Origin: Microbulbifer agarilyticus
GTDB taxonomy: Bacteria > Pseudomonadota > Gammaproteobacteria > Pseudomonadales > Cellvibrionaceae
Reading direction: 5' to 3'
Assembly: GCF_020171345.1 (NCBI RefSeq)
Contig: NZ_JAIUZM010000004.1
Span: forward strand, 1 to 64,000
DNA length: 64,000 nucleotides
Part shown: piece after piece, positions 1 through 9,468 of the stretch
Numbering within the stretch: position 1 is the first letter of the stretch
How the letters are laid out: each line of letters begins with the position of its first letter
Translations under genes and position numbers: made by a program
Notes under the pieces: generated by a model
What the model was told of the DNA's origin: nothing
Database searches by the model: none
The model's input: the letters and a program-made list of their open reading frames with translations, nothing else

Positions 1-118
1 GCCTGACGACCATAGAGTTGTGGAACCACCTGATCCCTTGCCGAACTCAGAAGTGAAACGCAACATCGCCGATGGTAGTGTGGGGATTCCCCATGTGAGA
101 GTAGGTCATCGTCAGGCT
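1..118 (+). rRNA. rrf: 5S ribosomal RNA
   Basis: The first ten bases, gcctgacgac, pair with gtcaggc at 111-117 to form the closing helix I of 5S rRNA. The internal stretches ccgaactcagaagtgaaacg and gatggtagtgtgggg are classic gammaproteobacterial 5S signatures, and the length of about 117 bases is right. The first base of the mature RNA may lie just outside the window. This marks the end of an rRNA operon whose 16S and 23S genes would be to the left. Confidence 0.96.
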
Positions 119-126
119 TCAAATCC

Positions 127-162
127 AAAAGGCCGTACAGGAAACTGTACGGCCTTTTTTCT
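127..162 (+). terminator. Rho-independent terminator of the rRNA operon
   Basis: A perfect 10-bp stem (ggccgtacag / ctgtacggcc) closes a GAAA tetraloop and runs straight into a T tract. It lies a few bases after the 5S gene. Confidence 0.93.
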
Positions 163-507
163 TTTACGCTGTGGGAAAAACCTGTAGTAACCGCCTATCC
201 ACAGCCTGAAATTGAGTAAGTCCTCGCGGGTTTTATCCCCAAATCGCAATGATGGTTTTTTAGGCGCCGCCGCAACCCCAGTAATCACGCCACTCCCATC
301 GAATATCCCGTAGTTACCCACAACTCTGTCCAAGGTTTCTGTGTGTAACCGTGCTGTGTATAAGTCTGAAATTGTTTATTAAATCAATCCACAATGGTCT
401 GCTGGACGTACGTGGTGTTGCAGCGCCTGTGCGATCCCTTGCGGATTTTTATGAGGCGTTTATATTGCGAATTAGGAAATGACCAAGGACCCGCATAGGA
501 GTCAATT
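163..507. other. Intergenic stretch, no gene seen
   Basis: No reading frame here has family-like content and I see no tRNA cloverleaf after the 5S gene. The right end holds the Shine-Dalgarno site (aggagt, about 8 bases before the ATG) of the peroxidase gene. A promoter for that gene must lie here, but no convincing -35/-10 pair stands out. Confidence 0.5.
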
Positions 508-987
508 ATGTCCGAGATATTTAACATTCCCGTTGAAGGCGGTGATGGTAAACAGTCCACCCTGGAGGAGTACAAGGGTAAGGTACTATTGATCGTAAAC
601 ACGGCCAGTAAGTGTGGCTTTACTCCTCAATATCAGGGCTTGGAAGAGCTGTACGAGAAGTACAAAGATAAGGGGTTCGCAGTACTGGCGTTTCCGTGTA
701 ATCAGTTTGGCCAGCAAGAGCCTGGCTCGGACAGCGAAATCCAGGAGTTCTGCTCACTCAACTTTGGTGTCAGCTTTCCGGTTTACTCCAAGTTGGATGT
801 TAATGGGACCAATGCCCACCCCCTGTTTACCCACCTGAAGCAGGCGGCTCCGGGTATCCTGGGTACCGAGGGTATCAAATGGAATTTCACCAAGTTCTTG
901 GTCAACCGCGATGGCGAAGTGGTGAACCGCTTTGCGCCTAAAGATAAGCCGTCGGCGATCGCGGCTGATATTGAAAAACTGCTATAA
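508..987 (+). CDS. Glutathione peroxidase family thiol peroxidase
   Basis: This 159-residue protein has the normal length of bacterial BtuE/Gpx proteins. It should reduce hydrogen peroxide or organic peroxides in the cytoplasm with thioredoxin or glutathione as donor. The catalytic Cys36 lies in NTASKCGFTPQY, Gln66 in FPCNQFG and Trp125-Asn126 in KWNFTKFL, which together form the Gpx active site. Cysteine rather than selenocysteine is encoded. There is no signal peptide. Cys64 and Cys82 are further cysteines; Cys82 is near the place of the resolving cysteine in thioredoxin-dependent members. The gene stands alone between the rRNA operon and the leu leader. Confidence 0.93.
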   Translation: MSEIFNIPVEGGDGKQSTLEEYKGKVLLIVNTASKCGFTPQYQGLEELYEKYKDKGFAVLAFPCNQFGQQEPGSDSEIQEFCSLNFGVSFPVYSKLDVNGTNAHPLFTHLKQAAPGILGTEGIKWNFTKFLVNRDGEVVNRFAPKDKPSAIAADIEKLL

Positions 988-1140
988 GAGTCTGGCTGGA
1001 GTGCGGTGGGTGTCACTGCCGCATCAGGTAATACACATAGGCGAATAAATCGATACTAGGATGCTTATCCGTTTATGGGTCATTTAGGGAGTCATTTTTT
1101 GTTTTGACTTGCTCTAATTTCCAGATTGGTAGGATGGCTG

Positions 1141-1170
1141 TTGATATCCTGCTTGATTGAAGCTTATAGT
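1141..1170 (+). promoter_or_regulatory. Candidate sigma-70 promoter of the leu leader transcript
   Basis: TTGATA at 1141-1146 and TATAGT at 1165-1170 are separated by 18 bases. Each hexamer is one or two bases from consensus. Initiation near 1177 would give a leader of about 365 bases that includes the leucine-rich leader peptide. This is a pattern match only. Confidence 0.4.
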
Positions 1171-1368
1171 CCTGTTTCCCGGTGCGTATATGCACGTAGG
1201 TTGATGTGGGTGCCGGGTTATACACGCTAGGTTTTCAATCAGGAATATGATGCAGCCATGTTTCGCAAGCAATCCATGGACAGAGTCCAGCCGAATGTGA
1301 CGGTCGCGAGGTCTCAATTCCCCGCATGTACCGTTGCCAGTGCCAGCAACTTCCACCTCTCTGCCGAT

Positions 1369-1437
1369 ATGGCGAAGTCCACTGCTGCCCTTCTACGACT
1401 AGCTAGCCCGCTACGACTGCCGCGCTGCGGCATATAA
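1369..1437 (+). CDS. leuL: leu leader peptide (leucine-rich attenuation peptide)
   Basis: A 22-residue frame ends 106 bases before leuA. It reads MAKSTAALLRLASPLRLP and then RCGI, with five leucines in ten residues. Three of the leucine codons are CTA, usually a rare codon in such genomes, and two arginine codons are CGA, also rare. This is the usual composition of a leader that senses charged leucine tRNA by ribosome stalling. The frame stays open upstream to an ATG at 1258, so a 59-residue version is possible; neither start has a strong Shine-Dalgarno site (aggaa precedes the 1258 start by about 13 bases). The last codons overlap a GC-rich hairpin. The role is inferred from composition and position. 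Confidence 0.6.
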   Translation: MAKSTAALLRLASPLRLPRCGI

Positions 1438-1442
1438 TTTTA
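1418..1442 (+). promoter_or_regulatory. Hairpin at the end of the leu leader, possible attenuator element
   Basis: TGCCGC-GCT-GCGGCA forms a perfect 6-bp stem over the last codons of the leader peptide and is followed by ATATAATTTTAT, a weak U-rich tract. A second hairpin, acagcg/cgctgt with a 7-base loop, lies at 1492-1510, closer to leuA. Which of these, if any, is the terminator is not settled by reading alone. Confidence 0.35.
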
Positions 1443-1543
1443 TCCCCACACGTCTCAACAGAATTCCGTACTTAATTTGAGTAGCGCGTAGACAGCGACA
1501 ATTGCGCTGTTTAGCCTCGGGCCAGACTAGGAGAAGAGCCCTC

Positions 1544-3079
1544 ATGAACTCTAATAAAGATAAGTTAGTCATTTTTGATACCACCTTGCGCGATGGCGAA
1601 CAGAGCCCTGGCGCATCCATGACCAAAGAAGAAAAGATTCGTATCGCGACGATGTTGGAGCGCATGCGTGTCGACGTGATTGAAGCCGGTTTCGCGATCG
1701 CGAGTCAGGGCGATTTCGAAGCGGTGCAGGCGGTTGCGGAAACCGTAAAGGATTCACGCGTATGCAGCCTCGCTCGTGCGGTAGGGCCGGATATTGCGCG
1801 TGCGGGAGAGGCGCTTAAAAACGCCAATGCGTCGCGTATCCATACCTTTATTGCGACATCCCCCATCCATATGAAGTACAAACTTCAAATGGAGCCTGAG
1901 GATGTATTGCGTCAGGCAGTGGAAGCGGTAAAGACCGCGCGCCAGTTTACCGACGATGTGGAATTTTCGCTGGAGGACGGCAGTCGCTCAGAGCCGGACT
2001 TTATGTACCGCATCATCGAAGAGGTGATCAAGGCGGGTGCCGGCACCATCAATATCCCCGATACGGTTGGCTACGGTGAGCCGGGTGAGTACGGCGCTAT
2101 GTTCAAGCGCGTGATCGAGAATGTGCCGAACTCGGACAAGGCAATTTTTTCCACCCATTGTCACAACGACCTGGGGCTGGCAGTGGCCAACTCCCTCTCC
2201 GCGGTAATGAATGGGGTGCGTCAGGTGGAATGTACCATCAACGGCCTGGGTGAGCGTGCCGGGAACGCTTCGCTCGAGGAAATCGTGATGGCGGTGCGTA
2301 CCCGTCAGGATCTGTACCCGGTGGAAACCCGTATCGATACCAGCCACATTGTGCCCACTTCCCGTCTGGTTTCTTCCATCACCGGGTTCCCGGTACAGCC
2401 GAACAAAGCCATCGTTGGTGCCAATGCATTTGCGCACGAGTCGGGTATTCACCAGGACGGCGTTCTCAAGCATCGTGAAACCTACGAAATCATGCGCGCA
2501 GAGGATGTGGGCTGGGGACAGAACCGTTTGGTCCTGGGTAAGCACTCCGGTCGTGCAGCGGTAAAAGCGCGCTACGAAGAGCTGGGTGTTACCTTTGCCG
2601 ATTCAGCAGAATTTAATGTGCTGTTCCAGCGTTTCAAAGATTTGGCAGACAAGAAACACGAGATCTTCGATGAAGACCTGCAGTCGTTGATTTCCGGTGC
2701 TGCCGAGCCAGTCGAGCATTATCAGTTGGTGGACCTTGAGGTGCGCAGCAAAAGTGGTAGTAACCCTCAGGCCAGGCTGGAATTGAAGATCGACGGTGAA
2801 AACCGCTCTTGCAATGCGGAGGGCAGCGGTCCGGTGGATGCGACCTTCAAGGCCATTGAGTCTGTGGTTGGCAGCAATGCAGACCTGAAACTGTATTCCG
2901 TAAATGCGGTAACCCAGGGTACCGACTCCCAGGGCAGCGTGACGGTGCGCCTTGAGCGTGACGGCAAGCTGGTGAACGGTGTAGGTGCGGATACCGATAT
3001 TTTGGTCGCTTCCGCCAAAGCCTATCTGGATGCGTTAAACTTGCTCGCCAGTAAAAGCAGAAAGCCGGAAGGCGTCTGA
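1544..3079 (+). CDS. leuA: 2-isopropylmalate synthase
   Basis: LeuA catalyses the first committed step of leucine synthesis, condensing acetyl-CoA with 2-oxoisovalerate. The catalytic TIM barrel opens with [13 protein letters not shown], where Asp17 is a metal ligand, and carries the other ligands in [10 protein letters not shown] (His205, His207). The signature [14 protein letters not shown] and GKHSGRAAV follow. Residues from about 370 to 511 form the LeuA allosteric domain that binds leucine. The ATG at 1544 was chosen because AGGAG lies 10 bases upstream and the length (511) matches the E. coli-type enzyme of about 523; a longer frame from a TTG at 1502 would add an unrelated tail. A leucine-rich leader peptide lies upstream and holD follows after 20 bases. 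Confidence 0.97.
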   Translation: MNSNKDKLVIFDTTLRDGEQSPGASMTKEEKIRIATMLERMRVDVIEAGFAIASQGDFEAVQAVAETVKDSRVCSLARAVGPDIARAGEALKNANASRIHTFIATSPIHMKYKLQMEPEDVLRQAVEAVKTARQFTDDVEFSLEDGSRSEPDFMYRIIEEVIKAGAGTINIPDTVGYGEPGEYGAMFKRVIENVPNSDKAIFSTHCHNDLGLAVANSLSAVMNGVRQVECTINGLGERAGNASLEEIVMAVRTRQDLYPVETRIDTSHIVPTSRLVSSITGFPVQPNKAIVGANAFAHESGIHQDGVLKHRETYEIMRAEDVGWGQNRLVLGKHSGRAAVKARYEELGVTFADSAEFNVLFQRFKDLADKKHEIFDEDLQSLISGAAEPVEHYQLVDLEVRSKSGSNPQARLELKIDGENRSCNAEGSGPVDATFKAIESVVGSNADLKLYSVNAVTQGTDSQGSVTVRLERDGKLVNGVGADTDILVASAKAYLDALNLLASKSRKPEGV

Positions 3080-3099
3080 GCGAACAAGCGGAGATTAGA

Positions 3100-3897
3100 G
3101 TGAACGAGCTACAACGGACCGAATACCTGACGGCGCTGGGTGTTACCAGCTATATGCCCAGGTTCTGTCTGCCTCTGGCTCCGCAACCTGTTCAGGCCGT
3201 TTTGCCTCCACCGGCAGAGGCTGTGGTGGAGGGTGGGCGCCCTGCGACTGCTGCGGCGCTCATGCAATCCATCGGCGTCGATGTCGCTCAGGAATCCAGG
3301 TCGTCGACCGCGCCATCGGCGCCTGCGCCCGCTCAAAGCCAAGAGGGCGTGGAGCGGGTCATCGGTCGCATTACTGCCGAAACCAAGTCGCCCGAACCGC
3401 AGGTGCAATCCGCTCCGGTAGCAGCCCCGGAAAAACCGGTAGCCCCGTTTATTCTCAGTTGCTGGTGGCTCGGCGAAGAGTTGCTGGCCGTGGACAGCCG
3501 TGAGCCGGGTAGTGCTCTGCCAGTGGAATCCCTGTTCGGGAATATGGCGCGGGCACTGGGCTGGCACCAGCTACCCTCCCAGCGCGACAAATTGAAGTGG
3601 CCGCTGGCTGAAAACCCATTTGCCATGGCCGCGGGCGCCAGTGATGCCCGCGAAACCTGTCGCAGCTGGCTGGAGGCGGCTTCTGCACGGAAATCGGTTA
3701 AGTCCATCTGGTTGATGGGTGAGCAGGCACAGTCCTTCTGTGCGCCTGTTCCCCTGGATGATTCGGTCGCGGACTGGGATGGCACTTCGGTTGTGGCCCT
3801 GCCAAGTCTTACCGAGCTGCTGACGGAGCCCGCTCGCAAGCGCGATGTCTGGCAGCTACTGCGCAAGCTGTATCCTGAGCAAACCCGCAGCCAATAA
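3100..3897 (+). CDS. holD: DNA polymerase III psi subunit, cryptic long form
   Basis: Psi joins chi to the clamp loader of the replicase. The 265-residue protein starts with GTG. Its N-terminus (LQRTEYLTALGVTSYMPR) follows the E. coli psi pattern of a helix ending in LGIT, which is the chi-binding segment. Its C-terminus (ALPSLTELLTEPARKRDVW) matches the psi C-terminus, a proline-leucine-aspartate helix, then a capped helix with Trp. Between them is a proline/alanine-rich stretch (about residues 30-115) that makes it twice the length of the E. coli protein, as in the Pseudomonas psi subunit. It sits directly before rimI, the same holD-rimI order as in E. coli. The call rests on both ends plus synteny; overall identity to E. 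coli psi is low. Confidence 0.72.
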   Translation: MNELQRTEYLTALGVTSYMPRFCLPLAPQPVQAVLPPPAEAVVEGGRPATAAALMQSIGVDVAQESRSSTAPSAPAPAQSQEGVERVIGRITAETKSPEPQVQSAPVAAPEKPVAPFILSCWWLGEELLAVDSREPGSALPVESLFGNMARALGWHQLPSQRDKLKWPLAENPFAMAAGASDARETCRSWLEAASARKSVKSIWLMGEQAQSFCAPVPLDDSVADWDGTSVVALPSLTELLTEPARKRDVWQLLRKLYPEQTRSQ

Positions 3898-3944
3898 CCT
3901 GCCTCATCGCTTGCCCCGCGCAAGTTGATCACGGAAACAGGCCT

Positions 3945-4451
3945 TTGAACTCCTCATCCTTCCCACCTTCTTCTGGTCCCCGTGTTGCTGACCTCACGTT
4001 TGTGCGCGCAGAAGAGGGCGATTGCGATGCTCTTGCGCTACTCGCTCGCGGTGCACACAGCCATCCCTGGAGCGCCCAGCAATACCGGGACAGCCTGGGT
4101 AGCGGCCATCGATGCTGGGTACTCCGTGCTCCGGAAGTCGAGGACGAGCGGCGCTCGAGCCTCGTTGCCTGCTGTGTAACGAGTCGTTTGTTTGATGAGA
4201 TTGAAGTCCTCGATGTGGCCGTTGCCCCGGAGTGGCAAAACCGGGGTGTGGGAACACAGCTTTTACAGCGTGTTCTCGCTCAATGCCCTGATGACATTGC
4301 CCGGGTCCTGCTGGAAGTGAGAGCATCCAACCGCTCGGCGCGTGCCCTGTATCACAAGCTCGGCTTTTCGGAAGATGGGCGCCGTAAGAATTACTATCCA
4401 AAATCCGATGGTACGCGTGAAGACGCACTGCTGATGAGTCTGATATTGTAA
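3945..4451 (+). CDS. rimI: Ribosomal protein S18 N-alpha-acetyltransferase
   Basis: A GNAT acetyltransferase of 168 residues that should acetylate the N-terminal alanine of ribosomal protein S18. The acetyl-CoA pyrophosphate loop is QNRGVG at residues 98-103, after the strand VLDVAVAPEW. Glu124 (LLEVRASN) and Tyr136 (ALYHKLGF) fall where E. coli RimI has its catalytic base Glu103 and acid Tyr115. The only in-frame start before the fold is a TTG, with a weak GGA upstream. It follows holD by 47 bases in the same direction. Confidence 0.9.
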   Translation: MNSSSFPPSSGPRVADLTFVRAEEGDCDALALLARGAHSHPWSAQQYRDSLGSGHRCWVLRAPEVEDERRSSLVACCVTSRLFDEIEVLDVAVAPEWQNRGVGTQLLQRVLAQCPDDIARVLLEVRASNRSARALYHKLGFSEDGRRKNYYPKSDGTREDALLMSLIL

Positions 4452-4545
4452 GCCCGCGTATAAAGGTGAGCGCGATGCGGGTATCTAGACCGTGGGCCGC
4501 GGATATGCCATCACACCATTTCCTTGCTTGAAGTCCGGAATCAGC

Positions 4546-5916
4546 ATGCCATCCCATACATCACAGCCTTCGTTGCTCGAAGGTTCCGTCGCAGCGCATT
4601 TGCGGCGACTTGCCTTGCCGATGGTGTGGGGCATTCTCGCGACCATGTCATTTAACGTGGTGGACACCTATTTCGTCGCCCAGCTCGGGGATGGGCCCCT
4701 CGCGGCAATGAGTTTTACCTTCCCGGTAGTGATGGTGATCAATGCGCTGGCTATTGGTCTTGGTGCCGGCATGTCTTCGGTGGTCGCGCGGGCCTACGGT
4801 GCCAGAGATATGCAGCGGGTACGCCGTCTGGTTACCGATGCCACGGTGCTTGCCATGCTGATCGCGGTGGTGGTGAGTATTGCCGGGCTGCTCACTATTG
4901 AACCGCTATTTCGGCTACTGGGGGCAGAAGAGCGCCTGCTGCCACTGATTACCGACTATATGTTGCCCTGGTATGTGGGGGCAGTGTTTGCCGTGGTGCC
5001 CATGGTCGCCCTGTCTGCACTGCGCGGCATCGGCAACAGTTCCGTGACCGGTCGCATCATGCTTGGGGTCGCGTTGTTTAACCTGATCCTGGATCCGCTG
5101 CTCATTTTCGGACTGCTTGGCTTCCCGCGTCTCGAGTTGCAGGGCGCAGCCCTGGCGACGGTTATTTCCCGCGGGGTTAGCTTTTTTGTTGCAATGTATA
5201 TCCTCGCGCGACGTGAGCACTTGCTCGCCATGCCAACCGCGAACTGGGCTGCGCTGAAAGATTCCTGGTCCAGTTTGCTGCACATCGGACTGCCGGCCAT
5301 CGCGACCAACGTCATTATTCCCATGTCCGGTGGTGTTGTGGTGGCGCTGGTCGCCGCCCATGGCGCAGATGCGGTGGCGGGGCTGGGAATTGCGCTGCGT
5401 ATCGAGCCACTGGCACTGATTGTCTTTTACGCCTTGTCGTCTGTGGTCGGGCCGTTTATGGGGCAGAATGCCGGCGCCGGTAAATTGCAGCGTCTGGATG
5501 AAACGGTGTCGGTGCTTGCGCGATTCTGTCTGGTGTTTGGTGTGGTGCTCAGCCTGTTGCTCTGGTTAGTGGGCGGCCTGATCGCAGGGCTGTTTAGTGA
5601 CTCCCCGCAAGTGCTCGATGTGGCCACATCCTATCTTTATCTGGTGCCATTTAGCTACGCGGGCTACGGTTTTGTGATGTCTGCGAACGCCGCCTTTAAT
5701 GGCCTCGGACACCCGCTCCCGGCGACTCTGATTTCGTTTCTGCGGGTACTGGGGGTTTATCTGCCTTTGGCTTGGCTGGGGAATCAGATCTGGGGCATCA
5801 GCGGGCTGTTTCTGGCAACGCTGCTATCCAATTTGGTGCTGGGGCTGGTTGCCTGGTGGTGGCTGCGCAAACATTTGCGACAATATGCCAAGGATGCGCT
5901 CGCGGCGCTCGGTTAA
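4546..5916 (+). CDS. MATE family efflux transporter
   Basis: A 456-residue inner-membrane protein with about twelve hydrophobic segments arranged as two repeated bundles, the layout of the MATE (NorM/DinF-like) exporters that use a sodium or proton gradient to expel cationic drugs or metabolites. Typical features are the early VDTYFVAQLGDGPLAAMSF segment and the related second-half segment ADAVAGLGIALRIEP. The ATG at 4546 was preferred to an upstream GTG at 4492 because it gives the normal length and follows a GGAA. The substrate cannot be told. Confidence 0.9.
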   Translation: MPSHTSQPSLLEGSVAAHLRRLALPMVWGILATMSFNVVDTYFVAQLGDGPLAAMSFTFPVVMVINALAIGLGAGMSSVVARAYGARDMQRVRRLVTDATVLAMLIAVVVSIAGLLTIEPLFRLLGAEERLLPLITDYMLPWYVGAVFAVVPMVALSALRGIGNSSVTGRIMLGVALFNLILDPLLIFGLLGFPRLELQGAALATVISRGVSFFVAMYILARREHLLAMPTANWAALKDSWSSLLHIGLPAIATNVIIPMSGGVVVALVAAHGADAVAGLGIALRIEPLALIVFYALSSVVGPFMGQNAGAGKLQRLDETVSVLARFCLVFGVVLSLLLWLVGGLIAGLFSDSPQVLDVATSYLYLVPFSYAGYGFVMSANAAFNGLGHPLPATLISFLRVLGVYLPLAWLGNQIWGISGLFLATLLSNLVLGLVAWWWLRKHLRQYAKDALAALG

Positions 5917-5927
5917 GCAGCGCCGCT
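5901..5927. terminator. Weak hairpin between convergent genes
   Basis: GCGGCGCT (5902-5909) and AGCGCCGC (5919-5926) form a perfect 8-bp stem across the stop codon of the MATE gene. There is no T tract on either side, so it may only slow the polymerase between the MATE gene and the convergent peptidase gene. Confidence 0.3.
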
Positions 5928-5943
5928 ACCAAACAAGCGTGTT

Positions 5944-7719
5944 TTATTCCTGTGTAATAGGTGCGGTGGCCTCGGCCAGCCAGGCTCGAGTATGCTCGTC
6001 CACGTGATTGGCAAGAGTGGTGTGCACCTTTTCATGGTAGTCATTCAACCATTGCAGCTCCGCGTCACTCAGCAAGTCCGCATTGATCAGCTGGCGGTCG
6101 ATGGGTGCCAGGGTTAAATCCTCAAACTCCAGGAACCCCGGGAAGCCATCCCGCTCTTTGACGAAAATCAGATTCTCGATGCGAATGCCGTACTCATCGG
6201 TCAGATAAAAGCCCGGTTCGTTGGAGACAATCATGCCCGCTTCCAAAGCCACATTGGTGGTGACCTTGCCGATTCTCTGTGGCCCTTCGTGCACACTCAG
6301 GAAACTGCCAACCCCGTGCCCGGTGCCATGGGCGTAATCGAGCCCGGCATCCCATAGCGGCTTGCGTGCGAATGCGTCGATCTGTTCGCCGCAGGTGCCC
6401 GTGGGGAACTTCAGCGTGGCAATGGCGATGTGCCCCTTGAGCACACGGGTGAAGTGATCGCGCGCGGACTGAGACGGGGCCCCTAGGGCCACGGTGCGCG
6501 TGACGTCGGTGGTGCCGTCCGGGTATTGGCCGCCGGAATCGATCAGGTAGATTCCCTCCGCACTCATGGGCAGGCTCGACTCCGGGGTGACTCGATAGTG
6601 GACGATGGCGCCATTGCCGCGGTAGCCGGAGATGGAATCAAAGCTGTCGTCGGTAAAGCCTTCTCGCTGCTCGCGTTTGCTGCGCAACAATTGAACGGCT
6701 TCGATCTCGCCAAAACTCTGCTGGGTTACAGCTTCCGGGAGTGCCGCGAGAAATTCGCACAGCGCGGCACCATCGCGCACGTGTGCCGCGCGGCTGCCTT
6801 CCAGCTCGGTGGCGTTCTTACGCGCTTTGGCGGCGGTAATCGGGTCGCGCGAACGCTGAACCTGAATATCCCGCGCGCGCAACTGCTGTAGAGTCCAGCA
6901 ATTGGTTAGCTGCGGGTCGGCCCAAACACTCTGCACATGCTGCCGCTCGGCTGCGCTGAACAGACTGTCTTTGTCGTGCACGACTTCGATCTCGCTGCCG
7001 AGGTGCTTTTGCAGTGCCTCGCTGTTGGCGTCGGCGGCAAGATAAAGCGTGGCGGACCCATCCTGATACAGGAACCCCATGCTTAGCGCGACTGGCAAGT
7101 GGGGGATATCGCTTCCCCGGATATTGAACAGCCAGGCGCAGACTTCCGGGTTAGCGAGCCACAGGGCATGCTGTTGTTTCTGCTTGAGCTCCTCGGCAAT
7201 ACGCTGCCGCTTGCTCTGTGAGTCCTCACCGGTGAAGATTTTGGGGTGTGGCAGTGCCATGTTACTAGGAGCGGCGGGGCGGTCCGGCCAGATCTGGTCT
7301 ATTGGATTAGTATCCAGTGCCCTCAGCTCAACACCCTGCTCACTCAGGCGCTGTTTGAGGGGGGCAAGTCCGGGCTCCGTATGCAGGCGCGGGTCGAAGC
7401 CGAGGGTGTCGCCGGGCTTGAGGGCGTCACAGAGCCAGTGGGCGATGTCGGTTGCGGCGAGGCTCTGTTGCTCGATGGGCTGGTCCCCGATCTGTTGCTG
7501 TGCCTGCAGCGTGTAGCGGCCGTCGACAAACAGTGCCGTGCGCGCGTGAGCGAGGGCGGCAAGGCCCGCTGACCCGTCAAAGCCTGTGAGCCAGGCCAGG
7601 CGCTCGTCTGCAGCCGGTACATACTCATTTTGATATTCATCGCAGCGGGGTACCAGAAATCCCTGAACCTGCTGCTCTGCCAGGGCCCGCTGCAGGGCCT
7701 GCAAGTTTTTTTGACTCAT
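5944..7719 (-). CDS. Xaa-Pro aminopeptidase (aminopeptidase P), M24B family, three-domain type
   Basis: This enzyme removes an N-terminal residue that precedes proline. At 591 residues it is the long form with two creatinase-like N-terminal domains (about 1-150 and 155-300) before the pita-bread catalytic domain (about 305-530) and a C-terminal extension, like eukaryotic cytosolic aminopeptidase P and unlike E. coli PepP of about 440. All five metal ligands are visible: Asp394 (IDSGGQY), Asp405 (TTDVTRT), His468 (GTGHGVG), Glu501 (SNEPGFY) and Glu515 (IRIENL). His374 (IVHYR) is the likely proton shuttle. No signal peptide, so cytoplasmic. It is convergent with the MATE gene and divergent from prfC. 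Confidence 0.93.
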   Translation of the reverse strand: MSQKNLQALQRALAEQQVQGFLVPRCDEYQNEYVPAADERLAWLTGFDGSAGLAALAHARTALFVDGRYTLQAQQQIGDQPIEQQSLAATDIAHWLCDALKPGDTLGFDPRLHTEPGLAPLKQRLSEQGVELRALDTNPIDQIWPDRPAAPSNMALPHPKIFTGEDSQSKRQRIAEELKQKQQHALWLANPEVCAWLFNIRGSDIPHLPVALSMGFLYQDGSATLYLAADANSEALQKHLGSEIEVVHDKDSLFSAAERQHVQSVWADPQLTNCWTLQQLRARDIQVQRSRDPITAAKARKNATELEGSRAAHVRDGAALCEFLAALPEAVTQQSFGEIEAVQLLRSKREQREGFTDDSFDSISGYRGNGAIVHYRVTPESSLPMSAEGIYLIDSGGQYPDGTTDVTRTVALGAPSQSARDHFTRVLKGHIAIATLKFPTGTCGEQIDAFARKPLWDAGLDYAHGTGHGVGSFLSVHEGPQRIGKVTTNVALEAGMIVSNEPGFYLTDEYGIRIENLIFVKERDGFPGFLEFEDLTLAPIDRQLINADLLSDAELQWLNDYHEKVHTTLANHVDEHTRAWLAEATAPITQE

Positions 7720-7841
7720 TGTTCATCTCTGTCGGTAGTATCGAGGGCGCTTGACCAGAAGTCCTCGGTGGTCCGGATTGACCGGCGTCAGACCGGTTGG
7801 GTTTTTGCAGTCTAACAGCCCCAGAGATGTGTGCCGACGTG

Positions 7842-7847
7842 TATAAT
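7842..7847 (+). promoter_or_regulatory. Candidate -10 box of prfC
   Basis: A perfect TATAAT lies 37 bases before the prfC start codon. No good -35 hexamer is found at 16-18 bases upstream, so this is a weak promoter call. Confidence 0.3.
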
Positions 7848-7884
7848 GCCCGACTGTTTTTTATCCAGTTCGATTGTTTGCATT

Positions 7885-9468
7885 ATGGGTCAATCTTCAT
7901 CTCTGGCGGGCATTAACGGCCGCCGTACCTTCGCGATTATTTCTCACCCGGACGCCGGTAAGACTACCGTGACCGAGAAGTTGCTGCTGTTCGGAAATGC
8001 GATTCAGCTAGCGGGTTCCGTAAAGGGCAAGAAGGGGCCCCACGCGCGCTCGGACTGGATGACCATGGAGCAGGAGCGGGGTATCTCCGTAACCTCGTCG
8101 GTCATGCAGTTTCCCTACAAGGAGCGCGTGGTAAACCTGCTGGATACCCCTGGGCACGAGGACTTCTCCGAAGATACCTATCGCGTACTGACCGCGGTGG
8201 ACTCGGCGCTGATGGTGATTGATGGCGCCAAGGGTGTCGAGGATCGCACCATTAAGCTGATGAACGTATGCCGTCTGCGAACTACACCGATCCTGTCGTT
8301 CATCAACAAGCTGGATCGCGATATCCGCGATCCCATCGAAGTGATGGATGAAATTGAAGAGGTGCTGAATATTCAGGCGGCACCCATCAATTGGCCGCTG
8401 GGCTCCGGCAAGCTCTTCAAGGGCGTGTACAACTTGTACACCGACACGATCCATGTGTTCCAGCAGGGCCAGGGCCACACCATTCCCGAAGATATTCAGA
8501 TCAAGGGCTTGGATTCCGACGAGGCCACTGCGTTGCTGGGCGAGGATGCCGAGGAGATCCGCGAAGAAATCGATCTTGTCCGTGGTGCCACCCATGAGTT
8601 TGACCTGGAGGCCTACCGCGCCGGCAAGCTGACCCCGGTGTTTTTCGGTACCGCGCTGGGTAACTTCGGTGTTCGCGAAATGCTGGACGGATTTGTCGAG
8701 TGGGCGCCGGGTCCGCAATCACGCCAGACCAATGAGCGTGAGGTACAGCCGGAAGAGGGTAAGTTCAGCGGGTTTGTATTTAAGATCCAGGCCAACATGG
8801 ACCCCAAGCACCGCGACCGTATTGCCTTTATGCGTGTTTGTTCCGGTACCTACAACCGCGGTATGAAAATGAAGCACGTGCGCATCGGCAAAGATGTAAA
8901 GATTGCCGATGCCGTTACGTTTATGGCCGGTGATCGTACCCATGTGGAGGAAGCCATTGCCGGCGATATCATCGGCTTGCACAACCATGGCACCATCCAG
9001 ATTGGCGACACCTTTTCCGAGGGCGAAACCCTCAAATTCACCGGCATTCCCAATTTTGCGCCGGAGCTGTTTCGTCGTATCCGCCTGAAAGATCCGCTAA
9101 AGCTGAAGCAGTTACAAAAAGGCCTGCAGCAACTGTCCGAGGAAGGCTCGACTCAGGTGTTTTTCCCCTTGGATAACAATGACATCATCGTCGGTGCTGT
9201 GGGGGTGCTGCAGTTCGAAGTGGTGGCATATCGCCTGAAAGACGAGTACAAGGTGGAAGCGATTTACGAAAATGTGAATGTGAATACGGCGCGGTGGGTA
9301 GATAGTGAAAGTGCCAAGGAGCTGGAGAACTTCAAACGCAAAGCCAGCATCAATCTGGCTGTGGATGGCGCCGGCCATTTGACCTACCTGGCCCCGACCC
9401 GCGTGAACCTGCAACTGGCGGAAGAGCGTTACCCGGACGTGCGCTTCTATGCGACCCGCGAACATTAA
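7885..9468 (+). CDS. prfC: Peptide chain release factor 3
   Basis: RF3 is the GTPase that removes RF1 and RF2 from the ribosome after peptide release. The 527-residue length matches E. coli PrfC (529). GTPase motifs are in order: G1 HPDAGKTT (residues 21-28), G2 MEQERGIS, G3 DTPGHEDF (87-94) and G4 NKLD (141-144). The C-terminal part shows RF3-type segments such as [16 protein letters not shown]. The ATG at 7885 ([10 protein letters not shown]) was chosen over an upstream frame start that would add 18 residues unlike the family. Confidence 0.97.
   Translation: MGQSSSLAGINGRRTFAIISHPDAGKTTVTEKLLLFGNAIQLAGSVKGKKGPHARSDWMTMEQERGISVTSSVMQFPYKERVVNLLDTPGHEDFSEDTYRVLTAVDSALMVIDGAKGVEDRTIKLMNVCRLRTTPILSFINKLDRDIRDPIEVMDEIEEVLNIQAAPINWPLGSGKLFKGVYNLYTDTIHVFQQGQGHTIPEDIQIKGLDSDEATALLGEDAEEIREEIDLVRGATHEFDLEAYRAGKLTPVFFGTALGNFGVREMLDGFVEWAPGPQSRQTNEREVQPEEGKFSGFVFKIQANMDPKHRDRIAFMRVCSGTYNRGMKMKHVRIGKDVKIADAVTFMAGDRTHVEEAIAGDIIGLHNHGTIQIGDTFSEGETLKFTGIPNFAPELFRRIRLKDPLKLKQLQKGLQQLSEEGSTQVFFPLDNNDIIVGAVGVLQFEVVAYRLKDEYKVEAIYENVNVNTARWVDSESAKELENFKRKASINLAVDGAGHLTYLAPTRVNLQLAEERYPDVRFYATREH

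Noticed and set aside
1433-1438. A perfect TATAAT near the end of the leu leader as a leuA promoter
   Set aside because: There is no -35-like hexamer at 15-19 bases upstream and the box coincides with the leader stop codon and hairpin, so it is better explained as part of the leader.
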